From positions 496,001 through 560,000 of the forward strand of contig JABYQU010000011.1 of the NCBI GenBank assembly GCA_022264855.1: a stretch of 64,000 bases of DNA, in the 5' to 3' direction. Position numbers and translations under genes: made by a program. Positions 12,095 through 24,068 of the stretch are shown in pieces; position 1 is the first letter of the stretch, and the number at the start of each line of letters is the position of its first letter. A model generated the notes under the pieces. It was not told where the DNA came from, did not search any database, and saw only the letters and a program-made list of their open reading frames with translations. The stretch is from Lenzites betulinus. Taxonomy: Eukaryota; Basidiomycota; Agaricomycetes; Polyporales; Polyporaceae.

Positions 12095-14913
12095 TCACTT
12101 CTTCTTCGCAGACCGTGTTTGCCCCTTGCCTGCGCTAGAACCTGAGACGGACCCCGTAGAGTCGCGTGGTAGGCTCTGTGCGCGTCGCGAGGGTGGGCCA
12201 GGGGTTCGCGCCCGAGGCGGGGACTGTCCCCGGTGATAGTCCGCCTCTTCGGCAGCGCCGTTCTCCAGGTCCTCGTCGTCCGGCGAGACAGCTCGAGCCT
12301 TGCCTTTGCCCTTGCCCTTGTCCCGGGCAGGGTTCGCTGGAGTACTGCTCCGCCAGCTGCGCCCACGCGACAGGGGGCGGTCTTCGGCGGATTCGAGGTC
12401 GCTGCCGACAGGATCGCTGTCCAGCGCATGCCTGGGTGGTGTATGAGAGAGCGGCCGGTCGTTCGCGTCGAGCTTGAACGAGACACGGCGTCCGCGAGCT
12501 TGGCTGCGTTGTCCCGGGGGCACCGACGCGGGACGCAGGATCGGGGAAGAGGTGATGGGGGACGATGGGATGGGCGAGGAGGGCGGGAGAGTGCCACTAG
12601 AGTACGCCGGGTTGACCCAGTGAGGATACATGGGCTGATAGCGCGTCGGACTGGAATGTGTTGCAGACCAAGACGGCCCGGAGGCCGAAGAAGAGGGTGT
12701 GTGGAAGTTCGGGTACGGAGCATGTGCGCGGTGACTCGGTGTCTGAGGTAGTCCATAGAATGGTAGCGGTAGACCCGGGTGATACCCAGACCCAGGTGGA
12801 TGAGCGGAAGGTGGAATCAGGGCGCCAGTGGCGACGAAATAGGATGCCCACGCCATAGCCTCAGGCTGGTACATGGGGTGAGTAGGGTGTGGTAGATGTA
12901 TTGGGCCAAGCGGATGCGAATCGAACGGCCCGCTGTTCGAGGCGTTGTGAATGCTTCCTGGCGGGAGTTGGGGATGAATGGGGTAATAAATGGGTAGCGG
13001 GGGTAACGGTGCCTCTGATATAGAACGGTGGCGGATGCGATCCGAACGCGCCGAGGCGGATTCTGTGTAACTTCTTTAAGTACTATTTTATTACATGCTA
13101 CGCATAAAAACATACCATCTAGGTAGTCTGTCCGAACAGGAGACGATGTTGAAGGGCCCGCGTCCGAAGAATATCCGGAAGACCGTCCAGAACTTGGTTG
13201 TTTCTGCGGTGAGGGCTGTGACGAAGAACGTCTCTCAAGCGCACTGTCCAATGACGGGGTGGAAGATACCCTTCGACGCTTACGCCCTCTAGGTGGTATT
13301 GGTGGTGGGGAGGTGTCCCTGGAGCCAGCTCGCGATTTCGATCGCTCGCGCTGCAAAGCTGAAGGGGCAGGAGGCCGCCCCTGCTTGAGCGAGGGGGCGG
13401 TGGAGCCTTTACCTTTGCCGTCGGTATGTCTCAAATGTGATGGGGTTTCGGGAGCAGCTAGCTTTTTTGCCTTGGTCGATCCCGTCCGACGAGCTGTGAT
13501 CAAGACCTCGGGCTTCATGCCAGGTCGTGAAGCCTTCTTGACTACCTTCATCACTGGCGAAGGTGAACGAGTCCGCGGGGAAGCCACTATAGGTTCGAGG
13601 GTGGTCGGTATGGTCTCTTCGATGCGGGGCTTTGGGACAAAACGGGGGCGAGGACGTGGCATTTTCGGGCTGGGTGTTTCGTCGCGAGTGAGATGGTCGT
13701 TCGCTTTGGGAGCGGTGTCGGGGGCTGAACACGACGAACGGGGAGGGGTGAAGAGCTGCAAGGGATGAGACAGCGAGGGTGAACGCGGTGAAGTAGCAGG
13801 ATGCGCTTCTATGCGAGACTTGGACTTTGAACTCGCCCTAGCTTGCGACTGAGAGCGAGCACGCGATGCACCACGCTTCTGTATAGGCGGGCGCGACCGT
13901 GCTCGTCCCCGTGAAGGTGCAGTACATGGGGAGGGAGGTAAAGTGAGGTCAATGATGTCGTCGTTGGGCGGAACAGAACGCCGGGGTGGTATAGGCGTAT
14001 CGTCGATCATCCACGTCGCAAGTTCGTCCTCCGATTCGTCGTCAAGTGGCGGCGGAGGCGGTTTTGACTTGCGACGTCGTGGTGTGGGCCTTGTTGGAGA
14101 TGGCGAAGTCCGAACCTCGTCCCCGTCTGCTTCGTCGCCTATGAACTCCGTCGCGCAATCTATGCCGTATTCATCCAGCGCATACGAGTCGGGCGCGTCT
14201 CCGTCCGAAGGACTCCCAGTAGCCACGGGAATGTCGGCATCTTCTTCGTCGTCAGACTTCTCCTCGCCATAAAGTTCAATTCTCCGTCTTTCCGCCTCCT
14301 CGAATTCACGAAAGTCCTCAGCATCGACGGGATCCTGCTCGTCCACAGGAGGAACGTTCCAGTTTTTGTAGTACTCCAACTTCTCCTGCACAACAGGCTT
14401 CACGGCTGGTGGCGAAAGGAGGTCAAGCTCGTCTGCAGAGTCTTCGTCTCCTGCCGTATCCTCTCCCCCAGTACCCGCTTCGCTCTCGTCCTCCACAGCG
14501 CAACTAGCATCGTCGTCCGCGTCATCCAAGGCAGCGATGGCAAGGCCCCCAATTTCGTAAGATTGTGTCGCTGAACGCGTTACCCCGCGATCTCGAAGAA
14601 GTTTAAGCTGGCTGAGATCGATAATGTCATCCTCTTCCAATGGTCTGTTGTAGCGATCCGCGAGCTGGTCCCAAAAAGCAAATAGGCGACTACTGGAGTC
14701 GAGACGGAAGTCAGGGGGCTGCGAAGACGCTAACCGAGTCGATACAGAGCTAGAGGGTGTAGACGAGAGCCTTGGTCGTTTGGCGGGCGCAGGTTTGTCT
14801 GGAGCGCGCTGATAGACACGAGAGCCAGGGGGTGAAAGCGACGGGGTGATGAGTGGTGGTCTGAGTGGTGGCGGTAGGACCGTGTCGGATAGCGCAGAGG
14901 GACGGGGGTCCAT
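12095..14913 (-). CDS. Large disordered protein with two SUMO-interacting-motif-like sites, function unknown
   Basis: Two exons (14913-13116 and 13062-12095) encode 921 residues. I chose the ATG at 14913 (MDPRPSALS); the frame is open upstream but offers no nearby ATG. Most of the protein is low complexity: Ser, Pro, Arg, Asp and Glu. Two parts look ordered: residues about 70-110, with LFAFWDQLADRYNRPL next to an acidic EEDDIIDLSQLK, and about 200-240, with KLEYYKNWNVPPVDEQ and an EFEEAERRRIELYGEE helix. DDIIDLS (residue about 95) and DDIIDLTLPP (about 318) match the hydrophobic-acidic SUMO-interacting pattern. Arg/Ser-rich blocks and GRKRRRV suggest nuclear location. The C-terminal exon adds a Pro/Tyr/His-rich region and a basic end (SAKKK). 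I do not recognise the family. Confidence 0.78.
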
Positions 14914-17900
14914 GGGGAATAGCGTCGACGGCGAAGTCGCGCTCAGCCACACCGACACGCTCACGTCCCCTAGTCGGCAATGCCCTTTCAACCAGCACGT
15001 GATACATACGTGCCTATCCACGCGTCGCGTCTCCCAGCTGTTTCCCCTCGTCGCGTCTTTCCTCCTACCACCATCATCTGCTACTGGTCACAATCCTCAG
15101 AACATTTGTTTAGCTGCGCCGCTCAGTAATGCAACCATGGACACCTCAGCATGTCCTACTAGCACAAAAAGTCGACAACTATCGGCAGTAATACCTCAGG
15201 AGCCCCGACGATTGGCGTACGGAACGCCGATCAGTACCGCACCATTAGTTCACGGCCGTTGAAGAGGTCTTGTGCCACCTTTTCCCAACCCTGAGTCTGC
15301 TTCTGGGTATAGGGCATCTTCCTTCCGTTCAACTAGCGGCCTGCGATCGTGGCTACGGCGTGTTCTACACGAGGACAAAGGCCCGCCCGGCTTCCTGTGC
15401 CCACGGACCCCGAATCCTGCACCTCTCATCCGTCATCGGACCAGCTGCGAGCCGCTCTCCCGTGCGTTGACTCTCGAATCGAGCCATCAGCGCGCGTTTC
15501 TACCAGGCGGAAACACGAGAGATGAACGCTTCTCACTCATCAAGCCCTTTTTTGGTGTTCCGGCATCTGTCTGCCCATGAGTGGCGCCTTAATGTTCGCC
15601 GTAGACGAGCATGTCTACCAAACTAGCTCCGGAAGACGAGGTGGGATCATTCCGCAACACACGTCGACGTATTGACATTACAAAGTAGGCCTTAGTAAGT
15701 GTCACTCGACCTGTACGCTGCCACAGGCAGTCCAGAACTAGGCCCTATGAGCGCCGCTCTGAACTCGGCCACATCGAAGGCCAGTAGAATTCTTATCCAC
15801 GTCATCACTACCTATCGAGGCGGTCGCAGTCACCATTTCAGGGGAGTACATAGCTTGAACTCCAGCCGGCCGGCTTCTCAAGAAGAAATAGACCAACAAA
15901 ATAAGGACGCGCCTGAAGGCGCTACTCTTCGCAGCCTCGGAAATGAACACAATAAGCGGTTGGATTCGGGCGTACAGGCACGCGCCGCGGCGGCCGGCTG
16001 TGGCAAATTCGCCTCGGCTGCGTTGAACGCAAGCGACGCAGGCAGCAGGCCGGAGCAAGCAAGAACAGGGAGCTCAACGGCGGAGGCGTGCTATCGGAGC
16101 TGACACTGCTTCACCCCGCTACGCGGCGTGAAGACGGCCTACGCAGAACAGCACACCGGCCATGACTTAGGAGCGAGGGACACGGCGATCCCATTGGAAC
16201 TGAGTGGACAACGTCTGGTATGTCCGTCACCGATGACCAAACAGCGGGATGCTGTAGCTTACAAAACAGGAAGAGCAGCGGGGCCGCACGTTCGTAGACC
16301 CTTCGACGATGCAAACGGCCGCTGCAAGCGCATCATTGGGCGTGGCGCGGCAGGTAATGCCTCAAAGCACGTCCTGCAGCGCGTGCAGACCAGCACCGCC
16401 GTGTCGTATTCAACGATGTTAATTTACCCCCGCCATGAGAGGGGTTAGCGCAACGTCGAGGATCCTTTCCGTTGATGATGACGGCCGCCCACCTAGACCT
16501 TCCCATCGAGAACTGAGCTCGCGTCCAACGGGAGAATGTCCGGAGAAGCTATCCGAGGAGATGGCCGCAACCCCCACAATCTTATCCAGATACTGAATGA
16601 GCGCGATGGCGGGGTATCAGCACAGATAGCGGGCATGCCCCTTCCCCACACGCCTTCCCAGGCACTTGCAGTCACGCTCTGGGACACCACGGCGGGATGT
16701 GTCAGGCGGCGCACCATATCCGCTGCGCGACGATCCCAAAAACGTTCGTGGTGCCGGCTGCCGCCCACTGGTTCGATGGCGCGCTCGGTTGCGCGCGGGG
16801 GTCTTCGAGGTTCTGTGAGGGCCCACCCGAGGCCTATGCACGCGTCGAACATCACCTGCTGAGGCGTGCTGGGTGGATGACGCGCAGCGTGCTAGAACCA
16901 TCGCCCCTCCCATGTCCTTACCAATACGGTCTGCGGCGGTGAGTGGCATCCTGGAAGTAATGATCCATGGGCACGTTACTGAACGGCTTGCGCGCTGACC
17001 TGAACCGCAGACGAAAGAAGTTCATGATTTGCGCTGCGGACATGAGCCAGCAGGGTTGGCCGCCAAGGTCGCAGCTCGTTCGTCTTGGAGCACAAGACCA
17101 GTTGCGATGCAGAATCGAGCACCGGTACGTACGCTCTGAAAGGCGTGATGTGGGAGTGGGTCTGATTCTCTGTCCTTCACATACGATCCAGGCCTATACG
17201 AAACGCCGCTCCTCGTCACTCAACGCAACCATCATGTGCTAGCAAGTCACACGAGCCAAATACAGAGACGCACATAACGTTAAAGTTACCATCCCGTACG
17301 TAAAGAGGTCCGTATGCTTTGGGTTTCAGGTAAGTCCACGGGCTTCCGAAGTCATCAAAGACGTATCATCTGCGCCACAGACATTCTGCGCATGAGAAAC
17401 AGAACGCTAGAACACTGAAATTTTCGCAAAAAGGTCCTTTCTCAGCCACTGAGGTCGGCCTATGAACCCGGTCCCGAGGAACATACGAGGCTTTAGACGT
17501 TGGAGATTTGCGGGAGGAGGAGACCACCAGCGCGGACACTAGAACGGCAGCAACATCGATACTAAAAGTCGGGATCGTGACGGGATGACGGGAAGCCAGC
17601 TGCTCAAGTCATGTCACAGACCACACCTACGTCCAACCATAACCACGACCAGAGATCAGCATGGCAAGCCGGTATCCTATTTGACGCCATCGTCTGGCCT
17701 GCGTGCCCACCCCTGAACTTCGCTGGACGTGCTAACTATGATCATTTGCGAAACCCAAATAGTAACTTCCCGCCGACGAGATCCTGGCGTCGCGGTGATA
17801 AACGCAATTGGATGATGACATTCGGAACACACTAGGGCCCTGTCACACCCGCGCACCCTGCAGTTGCGAAGTCGCAATATCATTGTGACATGCGACCAGT

Positions 17901-18258
17901 GACACCTTCCCTTCGCAGCAAGCCCGTCCCCGCCCAGGCCGCTGTGGCTTATCGCAGGCAAAGACTGTTTGGGACGCATGCCCGCGGTTCTGCCGAAAAC
18001 CTCCGCCTGGCCTGCGGCTTCTGTTATGACACGGGGCGTTAGCTCGGGGGCGCTCGTGTGATCATTCGCGTCCTTGCGCGCATCCCAGATTCGCAGATTC
18101 GCTCTCTGCCACATTCTAACACTAGAGCCACTCGCCCGGAGGTATATTATGTCGCCAGATGCAACCGTTCAGACTCACCCCGCCTCCGTCGAGCTTCCTG
18201 CGATTCGCCTCTTTCCAGCTTCAGCCTCCTTCGCCTACCGCGAACTACCGCTTCCACC
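14914..18258. other. Long stretch without a recognised gene
   Basis: Over 3.3 kb with only short unconvincing open frames on both strands. No splice-joinable conserved motif, transposon protein, long terminal repeat or tRNA was seen. The ends must contain promoters for the flanking genes, which are divergent. Confidence 0.5.
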
Positions 18259-19403
18259 ATGACTTCCACCGTCGCCCGCATGCCCCGGCCCACTGTTAAG
18301 GTGAGGATGCAGTGCATGGATGACATCATCTACCACTGCCGCTTACCGACGCCTCTTTGTACAGCGTGCAGCGCTCACTTGGCCCGGCGACGCGTCGCGT
18401 CGTAGCCATTTCGAGGACTTCCTCCGCGAGATTGGTGCCGACCCCGAGTCGACGCACCTGTGCTGCAAGGGTGAGTCCGTCCAAACGCCACCCACACTAG
18501 TGCGCCAGGCTGATCACGTCGCTGCCAACAGGGACCTCGCCGCATCCGCATGCCCACCCGCACACGCACGCACACGACCACCGGGGATCGACAACCTCGC
18601 TCGCATCTAAAACGCGATCGACGTCGAAAGTGGTGAGTGCGATCTCAGATTCCGCTGAGTTATCTCCGCTGAATGCCATGTGCTGTCCACAGTTCGACAA
18701 GACGCGTGCTTCCCCCGAGGGCGAGGGCCGCCGCCCGAACAACGGCGCACACACTCGCCCCGCGAGCACCCGGGCGCGGACGATGTCCACGCCGAGGGTG
18801 TCTAGGACGATGTCCCCAGCCCTCCCTGTCGCACCAAAGAGCCCCGCGCTCTCCTACATCGATCTCGAGGGCCACGACGCGGCGCCGTCGTACACCTACC
18901 TCTCCTCCGCCCGCGACGCGCTCCTCACCGTGGTGGGCAGCACACCCATCGATGAACGCCCCTCGCGCTCTCCTGTCAGGAACTTCTTCCACGACCGCGC
19001 TCCCGCGTCTCACTCTCCTGACTCAGAGAGCCCCTCCCCCCTGACCGCGGAGACTCTCGCCCACCGCGCCCACTCCCACTCCCGCCCTCGTCGTCGTTCA
19101 GCGAGCCGCACGCCCTCCATCGACTCGCTCGACACCGCGTCGTCGTCCGAGGCCCCCGCGACGCCGCGGACCCACTCCGTGCTCGCCCACGAGCTGCCGT
19201 CGCTCGACGACCTCGAGCGCTCCTCGCGCTTCCGCGTCGAGAGCACCTGCGTGAAGTGCCATCGCCCAGGGTCGAACTTCCCGAGCTGCGCCAAATGCGG
19301 CGAGCGCTGGTGCTCGCGCGAGTGCCGGCTGCAGGCGCAGGAGCAGCGCGGCGTCGCCGGGGCCCGCGCACATGCCTGCCACGGGCGTGCTGCGAGCGCA
19401 TGA
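18259..19403 (+). CDS. MYND-like zinc-finger protein, upstream copy of a tandem pair
   Basis: Four exons (18259-18300, 18365-18470, 18532-18632, 18693-19403) give a 319-residue protein in frame throughout. The N-terminus is short and basic. A His-rich run (PHPHAHPHTHAHDH) falls in exon 3. A long Ser/Pro/Ala-rich middle follows, and near the C-terminus sits a cysteine cluster: CVKCHRPGSNFPSCAKCGER then WCSRECRLQ and a final HACH. The spacing C-x2-C-x8-C-x2-C-x4-C-x3-C followed by a His/Cys pair resembles a MYND finger, usually a protein-interaction module. No SET or other enzymatic domain accompanies it. The next gene carries the same C-terminal module and similar Ser-rich linkers (SLASKTRSTS here, SLRASSSKSRSTS there), so the two are paralogues. 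Confidence 0.75.
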
Positions 19404-20615
19404 CGGGTCGCGGCAGGGTCAGACGTCGGGACGCCGTGGCGTGCACTCCAGACACTAGAGTAGAGTTTCGGCACACAACATTATGCATGGGACACGTACA
19501 AATGCACCCGCCCGGGGCGCTCTCCAGGGGACAGGTTCTTCGGCGGGTACGCTGCTATCATATGATTTGTATCGTTAGTCTTGTTGCTGCATATGCACGA
19601 ATGGTTTTCTCATGGATGTCGTGTGCCCTCTCGCGAAGGATGATTTCCCATATGCCTGCTCGAAGGCGGGCTCCCGTACGCCCGTCTGGACACACGAGAA
19701 CATGTCTTATCTGGTCGTATACGTCCATGCAAGTGCCTTATACGTACGACACCGCGTTGGAAGAGCCTCAAGCGGTGGCGGCGAGCCCAAATTTGCCAGC
19801 GGCCGTGCTTCGTAGGTTCGATGTGTTCGCCGGCGGCGAGACGGCACGCTCCTACCGTTCACTGTCCTGAGCCGCCCAAGAATGCTTCCTGGTGGAGAGA
19901 CCTGCACGAACGAGTAGATCTGACCAGCACTGCAATGGAGATCGAGGACGAAAGCGTACCGGCTGTGAGGTGAGCACAGTGCTCTGTGGCATTGATGATT
20001 GAGCACTTTACTTACAGCTTATGTATAGCTCGTTTCACAGGATGTCTCCGATCCGGATCTCGACTAGGTGACCCTATTAATCCCCGGTTCCCGTGGTATC
20101 TGCCAACTGATGGTCGTGTGCCACACGGCCACCAATGGGAACGCAGAACAGCGGTTTGGACAGCGTCCGTGATATCCAGGACGCCAGAAGCGGCATTTGG
20201 GTGCTCGACGTGCGTACTGGCGTGCTGGAGAGGAGGAAACGGCGATAAGAGGCAAGATTGGTCGGGGCGTCAACGATTGGGGCCTTGGAGTTTGGAGCGG
20301 GCGTCGGTGAGCGATACGATAAATATTTTCCAGATGTGCTGGGCATCTCGCATTCTTTTCCTCCTCTCTCCGCCGCTCGCCCCTCATTCTCCAGCAAAAA
20401 CACAGTGGCGGCTGCGGGACAAGCAGTCTCGAGCGGGAAAATAGATTGCACAGTCGATCAATTCAGGGCTGCAGAGAATACACAACAGACGCCCGTGGCC
20501 TAAAAGTCGGTCGTGTGACAGTCTATTCGATGATCCTGCTCATTTAAAATGCTCGCTCCAGCCGCACCCTCCTCCCAGCTCCCCGCCTAATCTCCCCGAC
20601 ACATCCTTGCTCTCC
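19404..20615. other. Spacer between the tandem zinc-finger paralogues
   Basis: About 1.2 kb without a supported gene. A TTTAAA-like AT cluster near 20542 may belong to the promoter of the downstream copy. Confidence 0.45.
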
Positions 20616-21821
20616 ATGTCCGCCACAGCCGTGTGCGAGACCACGGTAACGCTGCACAAGCAACATACCAACGACCACCACTCCCCGCAGCCGACGTCGG
20701 AACGCTATCTCTGGGTACGTCGCACCCGCCTCCATACCTCTGCTCCGCTCTCATGACCGCTCCAGCCGTCGTTTAGCAGTCTGCGCGCGAGCAGCAGCAA
20801 AAGCAGGTCGACTTCTCTGCGAGTCGTATCCTCCGAATCTACCCCGACTCCTGTCGAGAAGCCCGCCGCTTCCAGGACCGAACCCGCTGCGCCGGGTCCA
20901 GGAACGGTGCCGGTGAGAGCGTCCCCCGACTGTCCATCTCTCCATGCGTCTGCGTCCGCCACAGCTGCGGGGCCAGTACGGGACCAGGCCCGACCGCCTG
21001 TGGCTGAGCTGCCAGCTATCAAGACAGCCAAGGCTCACCATCTACATCATGTACGAGCGAGGTCAGCCACAGCCATCGGCGAGCCTAGTCTAATCTATCT
21101 GGACTCCCCGTCGACGCGGACGACTCCCCGACCTCGCGCATCGTCATCTGCGACCATGGGCACCCAGCCTCGCCCGCGCCCGCGCCTCCCCTCCATGCTC
21201 TCCTCCGTCTTGACCAACCCCAAAGCTCCGGTGCAGACCCGCATCGCATCGCCCAGCCATTCGGATCTCGTAGGCTCGTTCGCACCCACCAGCAGCCCTC
21301 GAGAACGATTGCTGAGCCTCTTTTCTCCTGGCGCCACCCCCTCTCGTACGCTGCCGGGCCCACGTTCAACACGCCACGCCTCGCTCCGACTCCCCGCAGA
21401 TCGCGTTCCGCGCGAACACCTAGCCCCGGTGAGGCGCAAACAACAGACAGCCTCGTCCCCCATCGACTCTCCGCCGAGTCCCGCACTCCCGTCCATCTGC
21501 CGCACGCCTTCGTCCTACACCGGCTCCGAGTACTTCTCCACCGCGCCGTCCTCCGCGGGGCCTGCGACGCCCGTGCACACCATGACTCCGCTGCCACCCC
21601 CGATGCTCGCGCGCAAGGCCGAGACGTCGTCGCTCCACCCCGTACTCGAGGGCCTCGAGCGCGCGTCAATGTTTGCTGTGCGCACGGCGTGCGCGAGCTG
21701 CGGCCGGAACGGCTCGAATTTCCCGTGCTGCCCTAGGTGCGGCGAGATGTGGTGCTCGCGCGGCTGCCGTCTGCAAAAGGGGAACGGAAAGCGGCATATC
21801 TGCGCGTCGCGCGGTAAGTAA
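20616..21821 (+). CDS. MYND-like zinc-finger protein, downstream copy of a tandem pair
   Basis: Proposed exons 20616-20714 and 20766-21821 give 384 residues. The acceptor at 20765 is chosen because it keeps the frame and yields PSFSSLRASSSKSRSTS. A further in-frame 45-nt intron may lie inside the first exon (GTAACG ... CGCAG). A long Ser/Pro/Thr-rich region leads to the C-terminal module CASCGRNGSNFPCCPRCGEM, WCSRGCRLQ, then a His/Cys pair in KRHICAS. The spacing C-x2-C-x8-C-x2-C-x4-C-x3-C is identical to the upstream copy. The stop (TAA, 21819-21821) sits inside a GGTAAGTAA sequence that also looks like a splice donor, so a longer spliced C-terminus cannot be excluded. No catalytic domain is seen. 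Confidence 0.72.
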
Positions 21822-22346
21822 CTGCAAACGTGCGCGCGCGACGTATACTTTTCTCTCTCATTCGGCGCGCGTTTCTTCTGCGCGCCACGGACTCAGGAGC
21901 CTCAGGCTCGTCCTCCGTCTGCATCCCGTGTATGTGTGTACATGCCGCGACCGTTTGCTCTAGCTTGTGTTGTTTTCCTTGCACGTTCGTCGATGTTTTG
22001 CCCCACTAGAGATCCGTCGAGGGTTTTTGCCTCTTGTAGCATGCTGTATCATACAACGTTTAGGTTCCCCATCATTTATCTCGCCTTCGTATACCTTGCT
22101 ACATTCAACCGTCGTAGGAAAGCGTCGTCGATTCACTCACATCTTGTACATATGCATCATCTATCGTCTCAATCTCAATTACTTGTCCACTTCCCTGTTC
22201 ACTATCAGCCCGTCTATGTAGACACTTGCTGCGAAGGCTCAACTGACGCCAAGTCGACATCCATTACTCCGAGAACGCAATGTATTGCTTGCCCAACATA
22301 ATCCAAAACGGCCACCCAAACGGCGCGATGACATTAGCAAAGCACG
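21822..22346. other. Convergent intergenic spacer
   Basis: AT-richer 3' region between the zinc-finger gene and BUD22. No gene recognised. Confidence 0.5.
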
Positions 22347-24068
22347 CTAGAACTTGATCTTCTTCCCCTGCCCCGGGACGATGCTCGGATTGAGCTTTGC
22401 CTTCAATCTCTTCTTTGCCTCCCACGACGGATGCAGCTCCCCCTCACTTGGCCCGCTCGCACCGGTCCCCGAACCCGTACCTGCGCCCCTCCCCGCGCCC
22501 GCCTCACCAGGCTGCCTCTTCGGCCAGCCCGCGTCCGTGGGCGGCGGTCGCGCACCACCAAATTGTAGTCCCTGTGTGCCGCCTCCGCCTCGCCCGCGAG
22601 AGGGACGCGCACTAGACTGGGCGCGGTCGCGTCCTGCGCCCTGCTGCTGGCGCGGCGCCTTCTGCTGCTGCTGCTGCTGGCTCTTGACGTGATTAGCGTT
22701 CTTGCCGTACTTCTTTTCCCAGATCCTGCGTGCACGGACGACGTGTCAGAGGGACATCAGACAGACGGAGAATATGCGGGAGCAAGGCAAGGGTGCATGC
22801 CGAATGGCGAGCGCGGACGTACATTCTGCGTGCGCGCTGCCCGCGCCGGTTCTTCCGGGGCGCATCTGCGGCGTCGCCTTCTGCGTCCGCGTCGGACAGG
22901 TCGGATGCGGACGAGTCGCCGCGCGTGTAGCCGACGGCGAGCGAGGGAAGGAACGTCGACTCGCCCGCTTTGGGCTTGCTGCCCGGCTCTTTCGCCGGGG
23001 TTTTGGCTTTTGACTTTGGCTGTGCTGCGGCGGGGGCTTCGTCGCCGTCCTCCTCGCTCCCGCTGACCCCGTCCTCGTCCTCGTCCTCGTCCTCGTCGGA
23101 CGATGCGGCGTCGGAGTGGTCGCCGCCATCGACGGATCCGGACTCCCAGCCTGCACCATCCTCGTCTCCGTCCACTGTGCCGGATTCCCAGCCTGCCTCG
23201 TCCACCGCTGCTTCAGTGTCGCTTTCGCCTTCCTCACCGGAGCCGCTAGGAGCTGCGAGTCGCACTTTCTTGCTCTTGACAGACATTGTATCCAGCGTGT
23301 CGTCTTCCTCCCCGTCTTCGATTTCTTCTTCCTCTTCCTTGAATTTAGCTGCAGCAAGTGAGGGATCCAGGATCTCCTTCAGGGTCTTCACAACGATATG
23401 CACCGCATCTGAAATCGTTTTTGAACTGAGTAATCTGCTGTGCACCTTCGCAGCGGAAGAGCCAGGTTCCTGTGGTTGTACCAGACTTTCGGAGAGTTTC
23501 TCGAGCGCAGTCTTGATACCCTCGTTCTCTGAAAGCAGTCGGTCTTTCAAGATCTTCGTCTTGAGTGCCGTGTTCGCGAAGGGTTCATGGTCGATGTGCT
23601 ATAACAGGTGTCAGAAAAATAATGATATAGCGCGAATACTCAGAAACGCAGTCCACCTTCAGCACTTCAAGCTGGCGCTCCAGCTCAACGGCGTCTTCTC
23701 CCTTCATGTTCCCTTTCGTAAGCTTCTCTCCTCTGATCACCCATGAGGACCCAACCGGAGACGAGAAGGGCGCTGCCTACCTAGATGCCTTCAACCGTTT
23801 CACCAGCTTCCGGAGCTCGAACGCTGCCGCCTTCTTCGCCGCCTTACGCACCTCTTGCAGACCATGATGCTGGTGTACACTTAGCACACTCAGTCTGCGC
23901 TGGCATCGCTCGCAAGCCTGGTGGAATTGTACACACTAGTTTCTTTCCAATGACCTCCTCCACCGGGACCTCGCGTTTGGGCGGCGGCGCTTTCACTTTC
24001 TTGCTGTCAGAACGCTTTCGTTTCGTGCCTCGCTGAGCATTCGTATCTTTTTGCGACGTCGGGGCCAT
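22347..24068 (-). CDS. BUD22: BUD22 family protein, 40S ribosome biogenesis
   Basis: Exons read from ATG 24068: a lysine-rich start (KKVKAPPPKREVPVEEVIGK), a spliced join KLHHGLQEVRKAAKKAAAFE with LRKLVKRLK, an ELERQLEVLK helix, and PFANTALKTKILKDRLLSE. A strongly acidic Ser/Asp/Glu linker follows (about 23330-23040). The C-terminal BUD22 signature is split by an intron near 22820-22740: KNRRGQRARR then IWEKKYGKNANHVK, and finally HPSWEAKKRLKAKLNPSIVP ending GKKIKF at TAG 22347-22349. Yeast Bud22 is nucleolar and needed for 18S rRNA maturation; the metazoan relative is SRFBP1. The acidic centre is typical of the family. A MITE-like element lies 141 bp upstream of the start codon. Confidence 0.88.

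Noticed and set aside
15272..15580. 102-residue open frame
   Set aside because: No conserved motif, no consistent splice extension, composition near background.
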